From NCBI RefSeq assembly GCF_039621805.1, contig NZ_CP155073.1:1798001-1862000 (forward strand): a stretch of 64,000 nt of DNA, in the 5' to 3' direction. Numbering within the stretch: position 1 is the first letter of the stretch; each line of letters opens with the position of its first letter. This stretch comes from Paraburkholderia sp. PREW-6R (lineage in GTDB: Bacteria; Pseudomonadota; Gammaproteobacteria; Burkholderiales; Burkholderiaceae). A model generated the notes under the pieces. It saw nothing but the letters and a program-made list of their open reading frames with translations. It made no database searches and had not been told where the DNA came from. Positions 53,175 through 62,371 of the stretch are shown in pieces. Both the position numbers and the translations under genes were made by a program.

Positions 53175-53200
53175 AAGCCCCCGGTGAACACCGAGGGCTT
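53175..53200 (-). promoter_or_regulatory. Attenuating or stabilising hairpin between potF and potG
   Basis: AAGCCC-x-CGGTG / CACCG-x-GGGCTT: 11 pairs with one internal mismatch and a 2-base apical spacer, 34 bases after the potF stop. It is followed on the minus strand by a short TTTGTT, too weak for full termination. It would set potF mRNA above potGHI. Confidence 0.6.
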
Positions 53201-53233
53201 CTTGATGATGCTGACCCGTTCACGTTGACGGCG

Positions 53234-54334
53234 TTAGCGGCCAGACTTGAATTCAGTCCACAGCCGCGTTTGCAGCCGCTGGATTTCCGGCGGCAAAGGC
53301 TTCAGCAGAAACAGGGTTTTGATCACATCTTGCGGCGGATACACGGCCGGATCGTTCGCCACGTCCTTGTCCACGTATTTGCGCGCTTCGAGATTGGCGC
53401 TTGGGTAGTAGACCGCGTTGGTGATCGCGGCGTGAACCTGCGGCGTCTCGATGTAGTTGATCCATTCGAGCGCGGCTTCCTTGTTCTTCGCGTCCTTCGG
53501 AATGGCCATGACGTCGAACCACACCGGCGCACCGCCCTTCGGAATGTAATACTCGATCTTGTAAGGCTTCTTCGCCTCGACCGCGCGATGCTTGGCGATC
53601 ACGACGTCACCAGACCAGCCGTACGCAAAGCACACGTCGCCGCCCACCAGGTCGTTGATATAACCGGACGAGTTGAACTGCGTAATGTACGGGCGGATCT
53701 TTTTCATCATCTCGAGCGCGGCGCGGTAGTCGGCCGGATTCGTGCTCATCGGATCCTTGCCGATGTAATGCAGCGCGGCAGCGAACATCTGGTCCGGCGC
53801 ATCCAGCACCGAGACGCCGCACGCTTTCAGCTTCGAGATGTTCTCCGGCTTGAAGAGCACGTCCCAGTTGTCGAGCGGCACGTTCTTGCCGAGTATCTGC
53901 TGCGCTTTCGTGACGTTGTAGCCAAGGCCGGTGGTGCCGTATGCCCAGGGCACGGTGTACTTGTTGCCGGGATCGGCGCCGGCGACGAGCGCCATCAGCG
54001 ACGGATCGAGGTATTTCAGGTTGGGCAGCTTCGATTTGTCGAGCGGCGCGAAGATGCCCGCGGCGATCTGCTTGCCGGCGTAATTGCTGGTCGGCACGAC
54101 GATGTCGTAACCCGAATTGCCGGTGAGAAGCTTGGCCTGCAGCGTGTCGTCGCTGTCGTAATTGTCGTATTTGACCTGGACGCCGGTCTGCTTCGTGAAG
54201 TTCGGAATGGTGTCCTTGGCGATGTAATCGGACCAGTTATACACGTTCAGCTGCGTGTCTTTCGCAGCGGCCGTCAACCACGGCGCGGCGCACAAGACCA
54301 GCGCCGCCACTTGCCCCACTACCCGTCTTTTCAT
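53234..54334 (-). CDS. potF: Putrescine-binding periplasmic protein
   Basis: 366-residue type 2 binding protein. The signal peptide MKRRVVGQVAALVLCAAPWLTAAAK is followed by the family start LNVYNWSDYIAKDTI and later KYTVPWAYGTTGLGYN, CGVSVLDAPDQMF and FAYGWSGDV. These correspond to polyamine-contacting regions of PotF/PotD (Trp, Ser-Asp, Tyr-Gly-Thr). It is the first gene of the operon and delivers substrate to PotGHI. Confidence 0.92.
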   Translation of the reverse strand: MKRRVVGQVAALVLCAAPWLTAAAKDTQLNVYNWSDYIAKDTIPNFTKQTGVQVKYDNYDSDDTLQAKLLTGNSGYDIVVPTSNYAGKQIAAGIFAPLDKSKLPNLKYLDPSLMALVAGADPGNKYTVPWAYGTTGLGYNVTKAQQILGKNVPLDNWDVLFKPENISKLKACGVSVLDAPDQMFAAALHYIGKDPMSTNPADYRAALEMMKKIRPYITQFNSSGYINDLVGGDVCFAYGWSGDVVIAKHRAVEAKKPYKIEYYIPKGGAPVWFDVMAIPKDAKNKEAALEWINYIETPQVHAAITNAVYYPSANLEARKYVDKDVANDPAVYPPQDVIKTLFLLKPLPPEIQRLQTRLWTEFKSGR

Positions 54335-54709
54335 TCCGTTCTCCGATCTCGGCCGACCACGCCGGCCATCCTCACTCGCGCCGCGTTGCCGAGCACGCGA
54401 CTCCCCTGAAAAACCCGAAAACTACCACTAATTATTGCGCGCGCCAAAAAAAATCCCACCTCGTCGCGCAAACGGTACAGTGCAAGCCGCACCGGAAGAA
54501 ATGGGCGCAATTTTAGCGGGTTATCGCCCGCTGTCTACCCGAAAAAAACCCCGGCGGCCGCGCTGCTGTTATCTGATTGTCAAGTTGCGACGCCGACGTA
54601 TCGCAAGAGGGGTGCAGCGTTATATTCATAAAACGTGTGCCGCGTTTGACCCTGCGTACGAGCCGGGCACGAGGTTTGCGCAAATGTGCAGTCTTGACCC
54701 CAGGCGCCA
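54335..54709. other. Divergent promoter region between potF and mntH
   Basis: About 375 bases with no gene. There are A-runs near 54446 and 54541 and an imperfect inverted repeat GCGGGTTATCGCCCGC (54516-54531). No clear Mn-responsive leader or MntR/Fur box is identified. Confidence 0.4.
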
Positions 54710-56014
54710 ATGAACACCAACCCGTCCGTCTTACGGCCCAATCGCCGCCCGCGTTTGCCGGGTAACGGTCCCACACGCCCGGCGCACTGGTTTTCGTTCG
54801 TCGGCGCGGGCGCGCTGATCGCAGTCGGCTATATCGATCCGGGCAACTGGGCAACCGCGCTCGGCGCGGGCGCAGCCTATGGCTACAAGCTGCTCGGCAT
54901 GGTGCTGCTCGCCAGCATCATGGCGATGCTGCTGCAATGGCTGTCCTCACGCATCGGCGTGGTCACGGGCCGCGATCTGGCGCAGCTGTGCCGTGAGCGC
55001 ACGAGTCGCGGCACCACGCTGTTCCTGTGGCTGACCAGCGAGGTCGCGATTATCGCGTGCGACGTCGCCGAGGTCGTCGGGAGCGCCGTCGCGTTGCAAT
55101 TGCTGTTAGGCGTCTCGCTCACTATCGGCGTGCTGATGTCGGCGGTATGCACGTTCGCGCTGCTCGCGCTTCAGCAAAAGGGTGGCCGCCGGCTCGAAGC
55201 CGTGATCGCAGCGCTGATCGTGTTCGTCGGAATGTGTTTCGTGGTCGAACTGGCGCTCGCGCGGCCCGACTGGCACGAGGCGCTGGCCGGCGTGGCGCCG
55301 AGCGTCGATCTGCTGCGGCATGCCGGCATGGTGTGGCTGGCGGCGGGCATCGTCGGCGCGACCGTCATGCCGCACAACCTGTATCTGCACTCGGCGCTCG
55401 TCAAGCACCACGCGCCGGAGGGCACCGATACGCAGATCAAGGCCGCGCTCCAGGTGGTCAACGTCGACACGTTCGCGTCGCTTTCATTTGCTTTCGTCAT
55501 CAACGCGGCGCTTCTGATCGTCGCGGCGGCCGTCTTCTATGCGAGCGGCCATCGCGACGTGACCGATCTCGCCGACGCTCACCGGCTGATCGCGCCGCTC
55601 GTCGGCACGCACTGGGCGGGCATCCTGTTTGCCGCGGCGCTGCTCGCCTGCGGACTCAGCGCGACGGTCACCGGCACGCTGGCCGGTCAGGCGGTCATGG
55701 AAGGCTTCCTGCAAATCCGGCTGCCGCGCTGGAAACGCGCGCTGCTCACGCGCGCGCTGGCGATCGGCCCGGCGCTCATCGCCGTGACGATGTTCGGCCA
55801 GAACGGCTCGAATCAGTTGCTGGTGGCAAGCCAGGTAGTGCTCAGCCTGCAACTGCCGCTCGCCGTGGTGCCGCTGATCCGCTGTGCTTCCGACGCTGCG
55901 CTGATGCGCGGCTGGCGTGTGCGCGGCGTGCCGCTCGCGCTGTCCTGGTTAAGCGCGATGTTTATCGTCGTGCTGAACGCTGCGTTGTTGTGGCAGCTGA
56001 CATTCGGCGCATGA
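54710..56014 (+). CDS. mntH: Nramp-family divalent metal transporter (manganese)
   Basis: 434-residue inner-membrane H+-coupled Mn2+/Fe2+ importer with 11 helices. The metal-binding helix 1 motif DPGNW (GYIDPGNWATALGAG) and helix 6 motif MPHNLYLHS, both diagnostic of Nramp proteins, are intact. It stands alone and is divergent from potF. Confidence 0.93.
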   Translation: MNTNPSVLRPNRRPRLPGNGPTRPAHWFSFVGAGALIAVGYIDPGNWATALGAGAAYGYKLLGMVLLASIMAMLLQWLSSRIGVVTGRDLAQLCRERTSRGTTLFLWLTSEVAIIACDVAEVVGSAVALQLLLGVSLTIGVLMSAVCTFALLALQQKGGRRLEAVIAALIVFVGMCFVVELALARPDWHEALAGVAPSVDLLRHAGMVWLAAGIVGATVMPHNLYLHSALVKHHAPEGTDTQIKAALQVVNVDTFASLSFAFVINAALLIVAAAVFYASGHRDVTDLADAHRLIAPLVGTHWAGILFAAALLACGLSATVTGTLAGQAVMEGFLQIRLPRWKRALLTRALAIGPALIAVTMFGQNGSNQLLVASQVVLSLQLPLAVVPLIRCASDAALMRGWRVRGVPLALSWLSAMFIVVLNAALLWQLTFGA

Positions 56015-56364
56015 GCGCGCGGAAAGACCCACTCGCTTTTTCGCTCGGACTGGCAATGCAGTGAGTTTGTAAGTATTCTCCGAAATCTGTGGCAAGGCCG
56101 GCAGAATGCTCGCAAGGCGCACGTTGCGGGTCGAGCCGTGATGGTTTGCAACGGCTGCCTGTTTTTACTGGCGGCCGTTTTCGCGCCGCTCTTAAACCAC
56201 TTTTTGAGCCCTGTTGCGCCTGTGGCGCCCGTTGCGCCGCCGCGCTCACATGCGCAACTTGTGGTGGCCTCGACTGCACAGCCGGCGCGGCTGCTTGAGC
56301 CGTCTTTCGACGCGCCGTGACGCACTACATTGTTCTCGCTTTTCCGCTTCCTGGACGATAGCCC
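56015..56364. other. Gap between mntH and pldA
   Basis: About 350 bases. A short + strand frame from 56141 (MVCNGCLFLLAAVFAPLLNH, then Pro/Val/Ala repeats) resembles an exported peptide but has no ribosome site, so it is not called. Otherwise it holds the pldA promoter. Confidence 0.35.
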
Positions 56365-57693
56365 ATGCGCCTTCACGTTTCATCCGCCTCATCTGTTTGC
56401 AAGCCGAGGCCTACGGCCCGTCGCGCGGTGCCGTGCCTGCCGCGCACCGCGATGCTCTCGGCGCTCGCCGCTGTCGCACTCTTTGCCGGCGACGCGCGCG
56501 CCACGGTCGCCATGCTGCAACCGGCGCGCGTCGCGGCGCTCAACGAACCGCTGCAGATCACGCTGATCTATTCCGCCGACGACGCGAGGCCGCTCACCGT
56601 GACCGTGCCGCCGTGCATCCGCGTGAATCTCAGCATGGCGGAACTGTCGCCGCAGCCGCTCGATCTGCAACGCGAGCCGGGCGTGCCAGGCACGCTGCAT
56701 TTGCGGCCGGGGCAGTTCCGCAAGGTGCGGTTCTCGGCACCGTGGCCACAAGCAGCGCGCGGCGAGGTGCGCATCGACCCGGTGGGTTTCGACGCGTCGC
56801 CGGCGATCGTCGCGATCAATCGAGGACCGCAGCAGGACGCGCTCGCTCAGGCCGAGCGCTCGGAGACGCAGGCGACGACTCCCGCGCAGGCCGCCGCCAC
56901 GGCCGCGAAAGTGGACGGCCCGACGGGCGACGCGATGTCGCCGCCGGGCGACTCGCTTGCCACGACTGGCCGCGGCGTGCTCGCTCACCTGTCGTACTAC
57001 GAGCCGATGTACATTGCCGTAGGCCGCAACGGCGACACGAATGCACGGCTGCAACTGAGCTTTAAATACCGCATCCGCATTCCGGACGATCTGCGCTCGA
57101 AGTCGCTGCTCGACAACCTGTACTTCGCGTACACGCAAACGTCGATCTGGGATCTTTCCGCCGACTCGCGGCCGTTTCGCGATACCACCTACAGCCCCCA
57201 GCTGTTCTATTACGTGCCGGACACCGGCTGGCACAGCTCGTGGTTCACGCGCATGGGTTTCGCAGCGGGCGTGAGTCACGAGTCGAACGGCAAGGCTGGC
57301 GACGACTCGCGCAGTATCAACATGCCGTTCATCCGGCCGACGTGGGAATTCGGCGACCTGACGGCGAACCATCTGACCGTGTCGCCGAAAATCTATTACT
57401 ACCTGGGTACGAGCAACAACCCGGATATCGCCGACTATCGCGGTTATGTCGATCTGCTCGTGAAGTATGGAAGCCCTGACGGCTGGCAGCTTGCCACCAC
57501 GGTGCGCAAGGGCACGAAGCACTGGTACGGCAGCGTCGACACGCAGTTCACTTACCCGCTTGCGAAACTGCTCGGCAGCGCGTGGGGCGGCTATGTGTGG
57601 GTCGGCTATTTCAACGGGTACGGGGAGGACCTGCTCGATTACAACAACCGTCAACACTGGATTGCGCGAGTCGGGTACAGCATTGCGCGGTGA
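56365..57693 (+). CDS. pldA: Outer-membrane phospholipase A with N-terminal extension
   Basis: 442-residue OMPLA. The catalytic triad is read as His305, Ser307 and Asn319 (GVSHESNGK, then SIN), with the same spacing as His142-Ser144-Asn156 of the E. coli enzyme. The FNGYGEDLLDYN motif and an aromatic barrel end follow. It hydrolyses phospholipids that reach the outer leaflet. E. coli OMPLA has 289 residues. Here a signal peptide and an extra periplasmic beta-rich domain (about residues 48-155) plus an Ala/Thr linker precede the barrel. Confidence 0.9.
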   Translation: MRLHVSSASSVCKPRPTARRAVPCLPRTAMLSALAAVALFAGDARATVAMLQPARVAALNEPLQITLIYSADDARPLTVTVPPCIRVNLSMAELSPQPLDLQREPGVPGTLHLRPGQFRKVRFSAPWPQAARGEVRIDPVGFDASPAIVAINRGPQQDALAQAERSETQATTPAQAAATAAKVDGPTGDAMSPPGDSLATTGRGVLAHLSYYEPMYIAVGRNGDTNARLQLSFKYRIRIPDDLRSKSLLDNLYFAYTQTSIWDLSADSRPFRDTTYSPQLFYYVPDTGWHSSWFTRMGFAAGVSHESNGKAGDDSRSINMPFIRPTWEFGDLTANHLTVSPKIYYYLGTSNNPDIADYRGYVDLLVKYGSPDGWQLATTVRKGTKHWYGSVDTQFTYPLAKLLGSAWGGYVWVGYFNGYGEDLLDYNNRQHWIARVGYSIAR

Positions 57694-57832
57694 TTGAGCG
57701 GACAACTTGCGCGAATGCGCGGCGCACGCTGCCAGCCGTGCATCGATCACGGCCAACGGGTCCGTCACGGCGAACCTTGCGGCCGGCATCGGTTAACATA
57801 GCGGAACTCTGCTTCTGCGCTCAAGGTTTCCG

Positions 57833-58036
57833 ATGGCTTCGAATCTCCACGATCTTCCCGACAGCCCGTGCATCGGCGTCTGTTCCACGCTTTTCGACGA
57901 CATCTGCAAAGGCTGCGGCCGCACCGCAGCCGAAGTGTCCAACTGGGTGTTCCTCAGCGACGAGGAAAAGCGCGCGGTCTGGACGCGCATCGAGCAGGAC
58001 GGCACCGCGATGCGCTTCAAAAACGACAAGCTGTAA
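57833..58036 (+). CDS. DUF1289-domain small protein
   Basis: 67-residue cytoplasmic protein with four conserved Cys (13, 17, 25 and 28) in SPCIGVCSTLFDDICKGCGR, followed by the WxxxxxxEKRAVWxRI segment. This is the DUF1289 signature, probably a small zinc or iron-sulfur knuckle. The function is unknown. It converges with ompW, the stops being 16 bases apart. Confidence 0.88.
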   Translation: MASNLHDLPDSPCIGVCSTLFDDICKGCGRTAAEVSNWVFLSDEEKRAVWTRIEQDGTAMRFKNDKL

Positions 58037-58052
58037 CCGGCGGCTCACAGCA

Positions 58053-58751
58053 CTAGAACCGCATACCCACACCTAGCCCGACCACCACCGGGTCGATACT
58101 CAGGCGGCCTAACGCCTCGCCGCCGAGCGATGCATCGGTGTGCATCCAGATCTTCTTGATGTCCGCGTTGACGAACAGCGACTTCGTCACCTGCACGTCG
58201 ACGCCGGCCTGCAACGCCGGCCCAAAGCTGTGATTCGTGATCGAAATCGGCGCGCCGCCGGCGTTCAGACCGTTGTTGTAGAAGAGCGTGTAGTTCAATC
58301 CCGCGCCCACATACGGACGAATCCGCCCTGCATGGTTGAAGTGATACTGGAGCAATAGGGTGGGCGGCAACACGTTGACCCCGCCGAGACTGCCGAGGCT
58401 CGACGTCAGCTGATGACGCGACGTGCCGAGAATCAGCTCGACGCCGAGGTAGTCGCGAATCATGTAGGTGAAATCCAGCTCGGGCACGATCGCGTTATTC
58501 ACATCGACGTTCAACGCCGACAGGGAATGCGTCGTCCCCACATCCGGCATGATGCTGATGGCCCGCAGACGCACGAGCACATCGCCCGCGTGAATGCCGT
58601 TCATCGAGTCATTGCTGGTGGCGGTGGTGCCGGTGCTGCCTGCGCCATCGCCCGCGTCTGCGGCATGCGCGAGCGGCGCGAGCGTGCCCGCGACTAACAG
58701 ACTGGCCGAAATCACCGTGGTCCGGATGCGGCTGCCGAATGAGTGCTTCAT
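58053..58751 (-). CDS. ompW: OmpW-family outer-membrane protein
   Basis: 232-residue eight-stranded barrel. A signal peptide ending AHA is followed by a Gly/Ser/Thr linker. The OmpW start AGDVLVRLRAISIMPD, the turn GVNVLPPTLLLQYHF and a final strand ending in Phe (VGLGVGMRF) come next. It forms a channel for small hydrophobic compounds. GGGGAG precedes the ATG at 58751. An FNR-like box lies about 60 bases upstream, in line with oxygen control of ompW elsewhere. Confidence 0.9.
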   Translation of the reverse strand: MKHSFGSRIRTTVISASLLVAGTLAPLAHAADAGDGAGSTGTTATSNDSMNGIHAGDVLVRLRAISIMPDVGTTHSLSALNVDVNNAIVPELDFTYMIRDYLGVELILGTSRHQLTSSLGSLGGVNVLPPTLLLQYHFNHAGRIRPYVGAGLNYTLFYNNGLNAGGAPISITNHSFGPALQAGVDVQVTKSLFVNADIKKIWMHTDASLGGEALGRLSIDPVVVGLGVGMRF

Positions 58752-58809
58752 GTGCTCCCCGAGCGTGTTGTACGTGCGGGGATTGTCGAAGCAATCACGG
58801 GTCCGCACG

Positions 58810-58823
58810 TTGACCCGCGTCAA
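58810..58823. promoter_or_regulatory. FNR/Anr-like box upstream of ompW
   Basis: TTGAC-CCGC-GTCAA, a perfect 5+5 palindrome close to the FNR consensus TTGAT-N4-ATCAA, 58 bases before the ompW start. The two consensus T/A positions nearest the spacer are C/G here, so binding affinity is uncertain. Confidence 0.55.
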
Positions 58824-59061
58824 CCCAGCGAATACACCAGGCGACCTGCGACAGCCGGTCGCGTCGTGTTCGTTGGCAGCCAGTCGATCAGATCATGGAC
58901 GCTCGACGAATTCGAGTGCCAGCACAAGCGCCAACACATTCGACAATGGTAGGACGGGCGTGTTGTAGCACGTCGTCTTTCTCAAGAATCTTCGTTTCTA
59001 GCGATGCGGAGCGCAGGAGTCAGGGTCTTTTCAGGCCGCGTGCCGGCGGCCGCGCGCCATG

Positions 59062-59090
59062 AAAAAAGCCCGCTTCAAGGAAGCGGGCTT
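59062..59090 (-). terminator. Intrinsic terminator of ybiT
   Basis: On the minus strand: AAGCCCGCTTC-CTT-GAAGCGGGCTT followed by a T-run (the A-run at 59062-59067 on the plus strand), 37 bases after the ybiT stop. The remaining part of 58752-59127 shows only the ompW promoter side. Confidence 0.9.
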
Positions 59091-59127
59091 GGTGTGCGAC
59101 GCGTGGAAACTGGAATCGGCGACGCGC

Positions 59128-60720
59128 TTACTGCACGCCCTGGCTCGCCAGGAAATCCTCGTAATTCCCGCCGAAGTCGTTCAACGTACCATCCGTTTTC
59201 ACTTCGATGATCCGGTTCGCGAGGCCGCTCACGAACTCACGGTCGTGCGACACGAAAATCAGCGTGCCTTCGAATTTGTCCAGCGCGATCTGCAGCGATT
59301 CGATCGACTCCATGTCCATGTGATTGGTCGGCTCGTCCATCAGCAGCACGTTGTGGCGGCCCAGCATCAGCTTGCCCCAGATCATGCGGCCCTTCTCACC
59401 GCCGGAAAGCACCTTGACCGATTTGCGGATGTCGTCGGCATTAAAAAGCAGACGGCCGAGCGTGCCACGCACCATCTGTTCGTCGTCCCCTTCCTGGCGA
59501 TAGCCGTCGATCCAGTCCATCAGCGTGACGTCGTCAGGAAACTCTTCATACGTGTCCTGCGGCATATAGCCGATGTTCGCATTTTCGGCCCACTTCACCG
59601 TGCCGTGATTGAGCTGCAGCTTGCCGAGCAGCGAGCGCAACAGCGTCGTCTTGCCTGCGCCGTTCTCGCCGATGATTGCGATACGCTCGCCCGGTTGCAC
59701 GCTGATGCTGAAGTTAGTAAAGATCGGCCGCTCGTACTTCTTCGAAATGCTGTCGGCCACCACGGCAATGTTGTGCAGCTTCTTTTCGAACTCGAAGCGG
59801 ATGAACGGGTTCTGACGCGACGACGGCTTGAATTCCTCGATCTTGATCTTGTCGATCATCTTCAACCGGCTGGTGGCCTGGCGCGCTTTCGACTTGTTGG
59901 CCGAGAAGCGGCGCACGAAGTCCTGCAGGTCGGCGACACGTTCCTTGGCCTTTGCATTGGCGGCCTGCTGACGCTCGCGCGCCTGCGTGCTGGCGAGCAT
60001 GTAGTCGTCGTAATTGCCCGGGTACACCTTCAGCGTGCCGTAGTCCATGTCGGCCATGTGCGTGCACACCTGGTTCAGGAAGTGTCGATCGTGCGAGATG
60101 ATGATCATCGTCGAGTTGTACTGGTTGAGCATGTCTTCCAGCCAGCGGATCGAGTTGATGTCCAGGTTGTTGGTCGGCTCGTCCAGCAGCAGCACGTCCG
60201 GCTTCGAAAACAGCGCCTGTGCGAGCAACACGCGCAATTTCCAGCCCGGCGCGACGTTGCTCATCGGGCCGTTGTGATCCTCGATTGCAATGCCGATGCC
60301 CAGCAGCAGCTCGCCCGCGCGCGCTTCCGCCGTGTAACCGTCGTACTCGGCGAATTTCGCTTCGAGTTCGGCGGCGTGCATGTAGTCGTCGTCGGTGGCG
60401 TCGGGGTTGGCGTAAATCGCGTCCCGCTCGGTCATGGCGGCCCACATCTCGGTGTGGCCCATCATCACCACGTCGAGCACGCGCACGTCTTCGTATGCGA
60501 ACTGGTCCTGGCGCAGTTTGCCGAGGCGCACGTTCGGTTCGAGCATCACGTTGCCCGAACTCGGCTCGAGGTCGGAGCCCAGGATTTTCATGAAGGTGGA
60601 CTTACCGCAGCCGTTCGCACCGATCAGCCCATAGCGGTTCCCTTCCCCGAATTTGACGGAGATGTTCTCGAAGAGGGGCTTCGGCCCGAATTGCATGGTG
60701 ATATTGGCGGTAGACAGCAC
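59128..60720 (-). CDS. ybiT: ABC-F translation-associated ATPase
   Basis: 530 residues from a GTG start, the same length as E. coli YbiT. Two ABC domains (Walker [10 protein letters not shown] and [20 protein letters not shown] and [11 protein letters not shown]) are joined by a charged linker ([18 protein letters not shown]). It lacks membrane segments; ABC-F proteins act on ribosomes. GGGA precedes the GTG at 60720. An ATG 13 codons upstream is possible but would add a non-conserved segment. Confidence 0.93.
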   Translation of the reverse strand: MLSTANITMQFGPKPLFENISVKFGEGNRYGLIGANGCGKSTFMKILGSDLEPSSGNVMLEPNVRLGKLRQDQFAYEDVRVLDVVMMGHTEMWAAMTERDAIYANPDATDDDYMHAAELEAKFAEYDGYTAEARAGELLLGIGIAIEDHNGPMSNVAPGWKLRVLLAQALFSKPDVLLLDEPTNNLDINSIRWLEDMLNQYNSTMIIISHDRHFLNQVCTHMADMDYGTLKVYPGNYDDYMLASTQARERQQAANAKAKERVADLQDFVRRFSANKSKARQATSRLKMIDKIKIEEFKPSSRQNPFIRFEFEKKLHNIAVVADSISKKYERPIFTNFSISVQPGERIAIIGENGAGKTTLLRSLLGKLQLNHGTVKWAENANIGYMPQDTYEEFPDDVTLMDWIDGYRQEGDDEQMVRGTLGRLLFNADDIRKSVKVLSGGEKGRMIWGKLMLGRHNVLLMDEPTNHMDMESIESLQIALDKFEGTLIFVSHDREFVSGLANRIIEVKTDGTLNDFGGNYEDFLASQGVQ

Positions 60721-60947
60721 GGCGCGTCCCTTTGAATGTGATATCGGCGAAAAACCCAATATTTTAGCAGGTTATCGCGAATTCAACCCGCGCGTGCGAC
60801 GCCGTTGCGCGCTTTCGCGCCGCCACGCAAACCGGGCATGTGCCGGTGCGACGGAAGCGCCGTGCGGCCCTTTTTGAGGGCAGCATCCTGTAAGCGTCAT
60901 CCGCGCCGTGCTGGGGGGAACGATGCGCGCCGCCCGGCCCGCGCCAA

Positions 60948-61916
60948 TCAGTCGTGCTGCACGCCGCGCGGCGTTTGCAGGATGTCGATGAAAGCGGACA
61001 GGTCGGCCTGAGCCAGTCCCATGGCTGCGCCGAGTCGCAGCAGTTGCTGCACGGTTGACGTGACCGGCATCGGCGTGCCGGTCTCATACGCGGTAGCGGC
61101 GACCGTATCGATGTCTTTCTGGAACGTGCGAAATGCGCCCACCGGAGCAAGACCGCTTTGCGTCATACGGGGCACGAAAGTCTGCAGCAGCACCGAGTCG
61201 GCCCAGCCGCCGGCGAGACCCTCCGTCAACCTGGCCGGATCGATGCCGCTGCGCTGCGCGAGACTCACCGCTTCCGCGATCGCGGCAAGCGTGGCGGTGA
61301 CGATGGCCTGGTTGCACAATTTCGACGTCTGGCCCGCGCCGACGTCACCCATACGCGTCACACGCGACGCGTATGCGGCAAGCAGGGGCCGCACCGCATC
61401 GACGTCCGCCGCCGCGCCGCCTGCCATCACGGCAAGCGTGCCCGCCGTGGCGCCGGCCACTCCGCCGGAGACCGGCGCATCGATCCACCCGACGCCGCCG
61501 GCTGCCTCCCTTCCCTCACCCTGACGCATACCTTGAACGTCACCCTGACTCACACCCGCCCGCACAGCGGTCAACGCCGCCGCGCGCTGCGCAAATGCGC
61601 GCGTGGCGGCGGGCGGAATGCTGGAGTGATCGACGATCCAGCGCAACCGTCCCGCGAACGACGCGTCCGCGCCCAGCAGGCCTGTTGCACCGAACACCGT
61701 CTCTTCGACCGCGGCCGCATCCGCGACACACAACAGTACGGCCTCGCAACGCTCGACCAGTTCGCGCGGCGTATCCGCCACCTGTGCGCCGTGCGCGAGC
61801 AGCGCTTCCGCTTTCGCGCGCGTGCGATTCCACACGTGCACGACATGTCCCGCGCGCAGCAGATGCCGGACCATCGGCGCACCCATCAGGCCGGGGCCGC
61901 AAAAACCAATTTCCAC
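60948..61916 (-). CDS. 3-hydroxyisobutyrate-dehydrogenase-family NAD(P) oxidoreductase
   Basis: 322-residue beta-hydroxyacid dehydrogenase. The Rossmann start GFCGPGLMGAPMVRHLL, the substrate motif DAPVSGGVAGATAGTLAVMA and the catalytic Lys in GAGQTSKLCNQ are present. It probably reduces tartronate semialdehyde or a related acid. About 25 extra residues (RAGVSQGDVQGMRQGEGREA) interrupt the region just before DAPVSGG. They are encoded by DNA with a repeated CACCCTGAC element, so this looks like a local insertion. Confidence 0.85.
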   Translation of the reverse strand: MEIGFCGPGLMGAPMVRHLLRAGHVVHVWNRTRAKAEALLAHGAQVADTPRELVERCEAVLLCVADAAAVEETVFGATGLLGADASFAGRLRWIVDHSSIPPAATRAFAQRAAALTAVRAGVSQGDVQGMRQGEGREAAGGVGWIDAPVSGGVAGATAGTLAVMAGGAAADVDAVRPLLAAYASRVTRMGDVGAGQTSKLCNQAIVTATLAAIAEAVSLAQRSGIDPARLTEGLAGGWADSVLLQTFVPRMTQSGLAPVGAFRTFQKDIDTVAATAYETGTPMPVTSTVQQLLRLGAAMGLAQADLSAFIDILQTPRGVQHD

Positions 61917-62085
61917 GTTCGAACCTCGTCAATGTGCGTCATATGTTGACGCCAATGATAACGGCCGCTTGCGGTCGCGAGATAGCGGGCACGCGATGTG
62001 CGACATGACTCGCTCATACGACGGTTTTCGTGCGCGATCCGTTGACTTCATTTTTTACACCAGCGAAGACTGAAGGAGAAAGTTC

Positions 62086-62292
62086 ATGTCAGATCATGTC
62101 TACAAACAGATCGAATTGACCGGCTCGTCGACCAAATCAATCGACGACGCTGTGACCACCGCCATTGCAAAAGCGTCGAAGACATTGCGCAACTTGCACT
62201 GGTTTCAGGTGACGGAGACGCGGGGCCAGATCGAAGACGACAAGGTCGCTTACTGGCAAGTGACCATCAAGGTCGGTCTGCGGATCGAATAG
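62086..62292 (+). CDS. Dodecin, flavin-binding protein
   Basis: 68 residues matching dodecin: [35 protein letters not shown] (Trp stacks on the flavin), RGQI and [12 protein letters not shown]. The protein forms a dodecamer that stores FMN, FAD or coenzyme A. GGAG lies a little upstream of the ATG. It converges with the BMP-family gene over the shared terminator hairpin. Confidence 0.92.
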   Translation: MSDHVYKQIELTGSSTKSIDDAVTTAIAKASKTLRNLHWFQVTETRGQIEDDKVAYWQVTIKVGLRIE

Positions 62293-62294
62293 CG

Positions 62295-62330
62295 AAAAAA
62301 AAGGCTGCGTCCATACGGGACGCAGCCTTT
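62295..62330 (-). terminator. Intrinsic terminator between dodecin and the BMP gene
   Basis: AAAGGCTGCGTCC / GGACGCAGCCTTT, 13 perfect pairs with a 5-base loop. The run of A's at 62295-62302 gives a strong U-run for the leftward BMP transcript. The rightward side has only three T's, so it acts less well on dodecin. Confidence 0.9.
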
Positions 62331-62371
62331 GCGGATCGCGGCGGCCAGCGGCGCCGCGCTTCAATGGTCGC

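Noticed and set aside
56141..56320. Short exported-looking peptide between mntH and pldA
   Set aside because: Hydrophobic start but no ribosome site and a low-complexity Pro/Val/Ala body; support too thin.
59059..60735. 558-codon plus-strand frame opposite ybiT
   Set aside because: Antisense shadow rich in His, Val and Arg; it also begins inside the ybiT terminator hairpin.
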